Shown here: piece by piece, positions 19,821 through 23,660 of the stretch
Numbering within the stretch: position 1 is the first letter of the stretch
Layout of the letters: every line of letters begins with the position of its first letter
NCBI GenBank assembly: GCA_905397405.1
Contig: CAJPVJ010000526.1
Coordinates: 1-23,660, forward strand
DNA from: Oppiella nova
Taxonomy: Eukaryota > Arthropoda > Arachnida > Sarcoptiformes > Oppiidae
DNA: 23,660 nucleotides
Direction of reading: 5' to 3'
Notes under the pieces: model-generated
The model's input: the letters and a program-made list of their open reading frames with translations, nothing else
The model's database searches: none
What the model was told of the DNA's origin: nothing
Made by a program: the position numbers and the translations under genes

Positions 19821-20126
19821 ATTAACCTATCAAATAATTTTAATTAAAATCTTGATAATAAATTTTTAGTTTTTAACTATACAACTGATGGCTTGAATTA
19901 ATTAAATATCAAATTATTATGAAAATAATTAGAAATAATATGATGTGTTGTGCTTATTATATGGTTAGCGGACATTATTAGACTATTCACATAATCAGGC
20001 AACAGTTTTTAAATATATTGAATATATAATAATTGATTGAATAATGTGATAATTTTTAAAAATTTATAAAAACAATGAAATATAATACTATTTTTCTATT
20101 ACTAAAGAAATAAATATCACAGAAAA
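19821..20126. repeat. 306-bp direct repeat, copy 2
   Basis: About 98.7% identical to 19258-19563. Differences seen include ATATGAAAT/ATATCAAAT, AATTCATTG/AATTGATTG, TGTAATAA/TGTGATAA and TTTTGAAA/TTTTTAAA. The repeat resembles a dispersed non-autonomous element or a plain segmental copy; the sequence does not decide. Confidence 0.95.
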
Positions 20127-21005
20127 ACTTTGTAAACCTATGTTGATTTGGCGTGTTCGTTAAACTATATTTGAATTATTTTTTGTTAACATAAATAAAT
20201 CCAAACAAGTAGGTTATGGAGTGTCGGATTTTGTCTGAGGTCCCAATTAAACAGATCTTTTATTTACTAGCCTTTCAGATATTTTAGCTTTAAATACATT
20301 ACACATCTATACAATAATAAACCTTTAAATTAAATTAAAATTTTAAAATTACTTCATAGATAAACATTTGATTTATATTATACGTAAGTTTTCCAATAAA
20401 GTGTTATATTATAATACCTATTCTTTATGTAATGAATAATTTTAGGAAAATATATTATTTTGTGTGTTTATGTCAACCATTAGTTATTTTAATGATAGGT
20501 TATATACACTGAATTCATCTCAAATAACGTATGTTTCGGTGATTTAAACATAATTTTCAATTAAAATGGCAACTCATTTGGTGTAAAATTAATTTTGAAA
20601 TTTCAAATTTATTAATTTTATTCAGATTTAAATTACAAATTACTTCTAATATATCACGATATTTCTCTAAACAATTGTTTTGAGATATTAATTACTTCAC
20701 GAAAAGCTATTTTCTACTCTTTTATATCATATTAAAAGAGAAATATTAATATATTATATAATATTTCAATATTTTATTTTTAAGTTATATAATGAATGAG
20801 TTTGTATTATTATAGATTTTATTTTACGAAACTCGCAAAAACTAATACTATATATCAAGAGATTTTCAAAAGAAATTTTTCCGCAAAAAATGTTATATTC
20901 GTTAGACTTTTACTCTAAAATTCAATTCTGTTGTGCAATCATTTGAAAGCCTATGAAATTTCGTATAACTTTTACTATAAGATATTCATTTTGACAAAAA
21001 CAATT
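20127..21005. other. Very AT-rich non-coding stretch
   Basis: No coding region, repeat pair or RNA gene was recognised. Confidence 0.6.
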
Positions 21006-21050
21006 TCTCTCTCTCTCTCTCTCTGTCTGTCTCTCTCTCTCTCTCTCTTC
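21006..21050. repeat. (CT)n tract with central GTCTGT
   Basis: 45 bp of CT units are interrupted by GTCTGTCTGT-type units near the middle. Confidence 0.96.
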
Positions 21051-21790
21051 CAAGAGTTTGTTTTTTCATAAGAGCTTAAAAATATTAATCGGCATAATTC
21101 ATATGAAATGCATTTCATAAATGTTGACATTATATATGATTAAAAAATGTGAAAAAATGATTCAGAATTTTGATACATCGCTCGGAAGAGACAAATTTTA
21201 TTCATAAAAAATAATAATAAGATTAAAGAGAAATAATAATAACCTTTTTGTATGAAGAAGAGAGAGAAGGAGACAGAGTATCAACTTTTTTGCAGAACTA
21301 AAGGACTGGTAGTATTGAAGGACTGGATGTTTAGCCTATACAACACACACACAAGAATTGCTTTTCCTATTAGTAATTGATTTTTTGCTTTTTTTTGTCG
21401 AAACCAAAAAATATCGGATTTTATTTAAAGTTTGACTAAAAAATAGAAATACATTTCTTTGAACAGTTTTTTTTATAAAACATTTCTTTTTCTTATTCAA
21501 CAGAAAAGAGATTTTCAAAGAAATTCTCAAAGATTTTTTCAAAGACAAGAAAAGATAGAAATTCAAAGTATTAGTGAAAAAATAGGTTATAAAACCGTTG
21601 AAATGATTAATATAAAGTTTATAAATAAGAATATAATATGACAAATATATAATTGCATTGAAATTGAATCGATAGAAATATAGCAGAATAAAGCCAATAA
21701 ATGGATTAACTTTTTATTTAATAATAACTTATCGCTTATATTCACATAATTTTTTACGCATTCTCTCATAAACTAAATGCTGGTTTAGTA
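21051..21790. other. AT-rich stretch with an AAAGATTTTC-like patch
   Basis: 21500-21560 has irregular repeats of TTTTCAAAGA-type units. Overlapping plus- and minus-strand open frames of 60-102 codons here consist mostly of Lys/Phe/Ser/Asn and come from this low-complexity sequence. Confidence 0.5.
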
Positions 21791-21868
21791 GGAGAGAGAG
21801 AGAGAGAGAGGGAGGGAGAGGGAGAGAGAGAGGGAAAGAGAGAGAGAGAGAGAGAGACAGAGAGAGAA
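21791..21868. repeat. Long imperfect GA/GGGA tract
   Basis: 78 bp of almost pure purine (GA, GGGA, GAAA units, one ACAG) form one of the longest homopurine runs in the window. Such mirror-like homopurine tracts can form intramolecular triplex. Confidence 0.96.
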
Positions 21869-23156
21869 TTGATTTATTCTTTATGTTGAGAGAAATGCTT
21901 TCAATTTTATTAAATGAAATATAATTTAATGGATTGATATAGAGATGGAAAAGTGTTTCAATGAAATACTATTGGAATTAATAGTCATTGAATAGAGAGG
22001 CGTAAAGTCTTTTATATGGACTAAAAGGGAAGACATTATCGCCTTATTCTTAGGAACCTCTATGTCTTTAGCCATAAGTGATGCTAACAATCAAATCTAC
22101 TTTCATTGAAATCATCGAAAATGAAAATAATGCAATCAAATAGGAAAACAATTCTGTGGCCTTTAATTAAGTAATAAATTCAGACAAATTCATATATTTA
22201 TATAGATTACGGGCTAATACTTAATCTAATAAAATATTGTTTCAAATATGTTTTCTGAATGATTCGTTTATGAACAACCAATGCCTTATACTCGTAAACA
22301 TTAATTTTCGTAAATACAAACTTTTATACACTTTTGTAACACTTATTGCAAATATTTAATATTACTTCCAAGATATTTATTTAATAATTTCAAAAACAAT
22401 TCATTATCAGTTTAAACCTCATTTAAATTTAAAATTATTCAAAATAATTATTATCTTAAAGAGTGGTGTCGTATACACTTTAATTGTTAATATTTCAGTT
22501 TAATTAACGATTATAATATTAAAATAATTAAAAACAGAGAAATTGTAAGAGGTTTAGTGTAATTAATTAGGAAACTAAAAACTCATAAATATAATGCTTA
22601 TAATTTAATGAATTGTGGATGAATGCAAACTTTTTAAAGTTTGTGAATTCAAATTTATGATAAAAATGTAGAATTAGTAAGAAATAGATTTTTGTAATGA
22701 AAATTGAAAAGAGTTTAGGACTGAAAACCTAAAATAAACATTTCTCGCGAATGTCTATATGTTTTAGATTTCAAGTCATTTACTAAAGCGATGTTTTACT
22801 GGAAAATATTTCTCTTATTTTATTGAAAGATCGTGACATTTAACAAGAGATTCAGATCTTAATAAATCATTTCTAAAATAATCGAAAACTTAAATCATTT
22901 TTCTTTTCAGTTGCAAAACATTTGGATAATTCTATAATAATATATAAATAATAAACTAAAAGGAAAAAAGTAAATTTAGCCCTCAATACAAACCCAATAC
23001 AAATGGGTATAAAATCCATGAATTGAACAAATAATTGAAAATAATTCAATAGCAAACAAAACAAACTGACTTATGATTTAAATATTTAAAACTTACAAAA
23101 CAAATGTCTTAAGAGTTGTCTTCAATTCCTATTTTCACTCTTTATTCGCCATTCAG
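21869..23156. other. AT-rich stretch, possible intron
   Basis: No exon could be supported. If the block at 23157 is a real plus-strand exon, this would be part of its upstream intron: a pyrimidine-rich run precedes the acceptor at 23156. Confidence 0.4.
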
Positions 23157-23294
23157 TCGAGAAAACAATTTGCAGAGTATTTGGGCAAAAATGTTAGGGA
23201 AGTGGCGACTCGTAAATGCAATTTGCAATCAAACCACACAAACTGTGCGGCATATCGCTGTGCTGTATATAACACAGTATTGTACGGTATATAA
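23157..23294 (+). CDS. Possible exon, integrin-alpha-like cysteine pattern (tentative)
   Basis: After an acceptor-like sequence (TTTTCACTCTTTATTCGCCATTCAG) a frame reads 45 codons to TAA at 23292-23294. It starts SRKQFAEYLGKNVREV and holds C-x8-C-x4-C with TNCAAYRCAVY around the last two cysteines. Laminin-binding-type integrin alpha chains have a similar C-x(4-8)-C-x4-C followed by a hydrophobic residue near the membrane-proximal end. That resemblance comes from memory of the family and is weak. A donor at CG|GTATAT (23287) would end the exon just before the stop. The frame also stays open upstream of the acceptor, and minus-strand frames are open here too. No neighbouring integrin exon was found. 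Confidence 0.18.
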   Translation, partial: SRKQFAEYLGKNVREVATRKCNLQSNHTNCAAYRCAVYNTVLYGI

Positions 23295-23382
23295 GGGAAC
23301 GACACAAAGAATATAAGATAAAAATAGTGATCACATATTTGGCTCAGAGATCTGTCTAACACTTCTATTCAATCAAATATTT

Positions 23383-23457
23383 ATATCAAATGAGAATATA
23401 ATGAAAGAGTGACACAATCTTCAAACATTCAAATCCAAGTCCTTTTGTTCATTCACT
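23383..23457 (+). repeat. 75-bp inverted repeat, left arm
   Basis: Perfect reverse complement of 23586-23660. The 128-bp interior shows further degraded pairing next to the arms (TTTGTTTTCTGTCTA against ATGTTGTCTA in the complement). The right arm reaches the last base of the window, so its true length is unknown. Confidence 0.97.
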
Positions 23458-23585
23458 TTGTTTTCTGTCTATTACTAAAAGACGATTCAATCGGACAAAT
23501 GTTACACAAAAAGTTGGTTTGAGATGAGAGACGAAGAATTATTGAAACTTACAAATGAATGAACGCTCAATAAATTAGACAACAT
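23458..23585. other. Loop region of the terminal inverted repeat
   Basis: 128 bp with no open frame of note. If the whole is a fold-back element, this is its unique centre. Confidence 0.5.
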
Positions 23586-23660
23586 AGTGAATGAACAAAA
23601 GGACTTGGATTTGAATGTTTGAAGATTGTGTCACTCTTTCATTATATTCTCATTTGATAT
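23586..23660 (-). repeat. 75-bp inverted repeat, right arm
   Basis: Perfect reverse complement of 23383-23457, truncated by the window edge. It could be the terminal inverted repeat of a fold-back/MITE-type element, a natural hairpin, or an inverted chimera at a contig end. Confidence 0.97.

Noticed and set aside
21336-21644. 102-codon minus-strand frame and opposing 60-codon plus frame
   Set aside because: Both come from a low-complexity AAAGA/TTTTC patch and consist mostly of Lys/Phe/Ser/Asn. No splice signals or domain are present.
1-23660. CRISPR array, bacterial operon or phage content
   Set aside because: No regularly spaced identical repeats with unique spacers, no long adjacent ORFs and no Shine-Dalgarno-led genes. 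The repeats present are microsatellites and segmental copies.

Overview
This is a gene-poor, AT-rich eukaryotic window dominated by microsatellites. No complete gene can be read with confidence. Against a prokaryote: open frames are short and scattered over both strands, there are no ribosome-binding-site/ORF arrays, dense dinucleotide tracts occur throughout, and at least one exon pair is joined by a short GTAAGT...TTTTCAG intron. A short interstitial TTAGG run (8692-8706) matches the usual arthropod telomere repeat, so a small arthropod such as a mite is a reasonable guess, but it is only a guess. No rRNA, tRNA, CRISPR array or recognisable transposase or reverse transcriptase was seen.

Layout. 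1-3482: AT-rich non-coding DNA with two large CT tracts and one hairpin. 3483-4040: a 193-bp direct duplication, each copy starting exactly where a CT tract ends. 4041-6629: AT-rich DNA with a GT tract, a small coding-like block (4578-4685) and a 22-bp perfect palindrome. 6630-8082: a perfect 103-bp direct repeat 1350 bp apart. 8083-10390: mixed DNA with a TTAGG run, a TATGG array and CT tracts. 10391-12822: a nested inverted structure whose right arm is split by 1556 bp. 12823-14886: AT-rich. 14887-15453: the best gene candidate, three minus-strand exon-like blocks with consistent splice phases, marred by one in-frame TAG. 15454-17703: AT-rich. 17704-19050: a 599-bp tandem duplication plus a third partial copy after a single N, which looks like a scaffold join. 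19258-20126: a 306-bp direct repeat. 20127-23156: AT-rich with CT/GA tracts. 23157-23294: a possible plus-strand exon with an integrin-alpha-like cysteine pattern. 23383-23660: a 75-bp perfect inverted repeat running into the window edge.

The main theme is local rearrangement. There are five separate local duplications or inversions at about 98-100% identity in 24 kb, and several have breakpoints lying in or directly beside CT/GA/CA tracts. This may reflect microsatellite-associated template switching in the genome, assembly error, or both. The lone N between identical 137-bp copies is a clear warning for assembly. The candidate exons are too few and too weak to describe a pathway.
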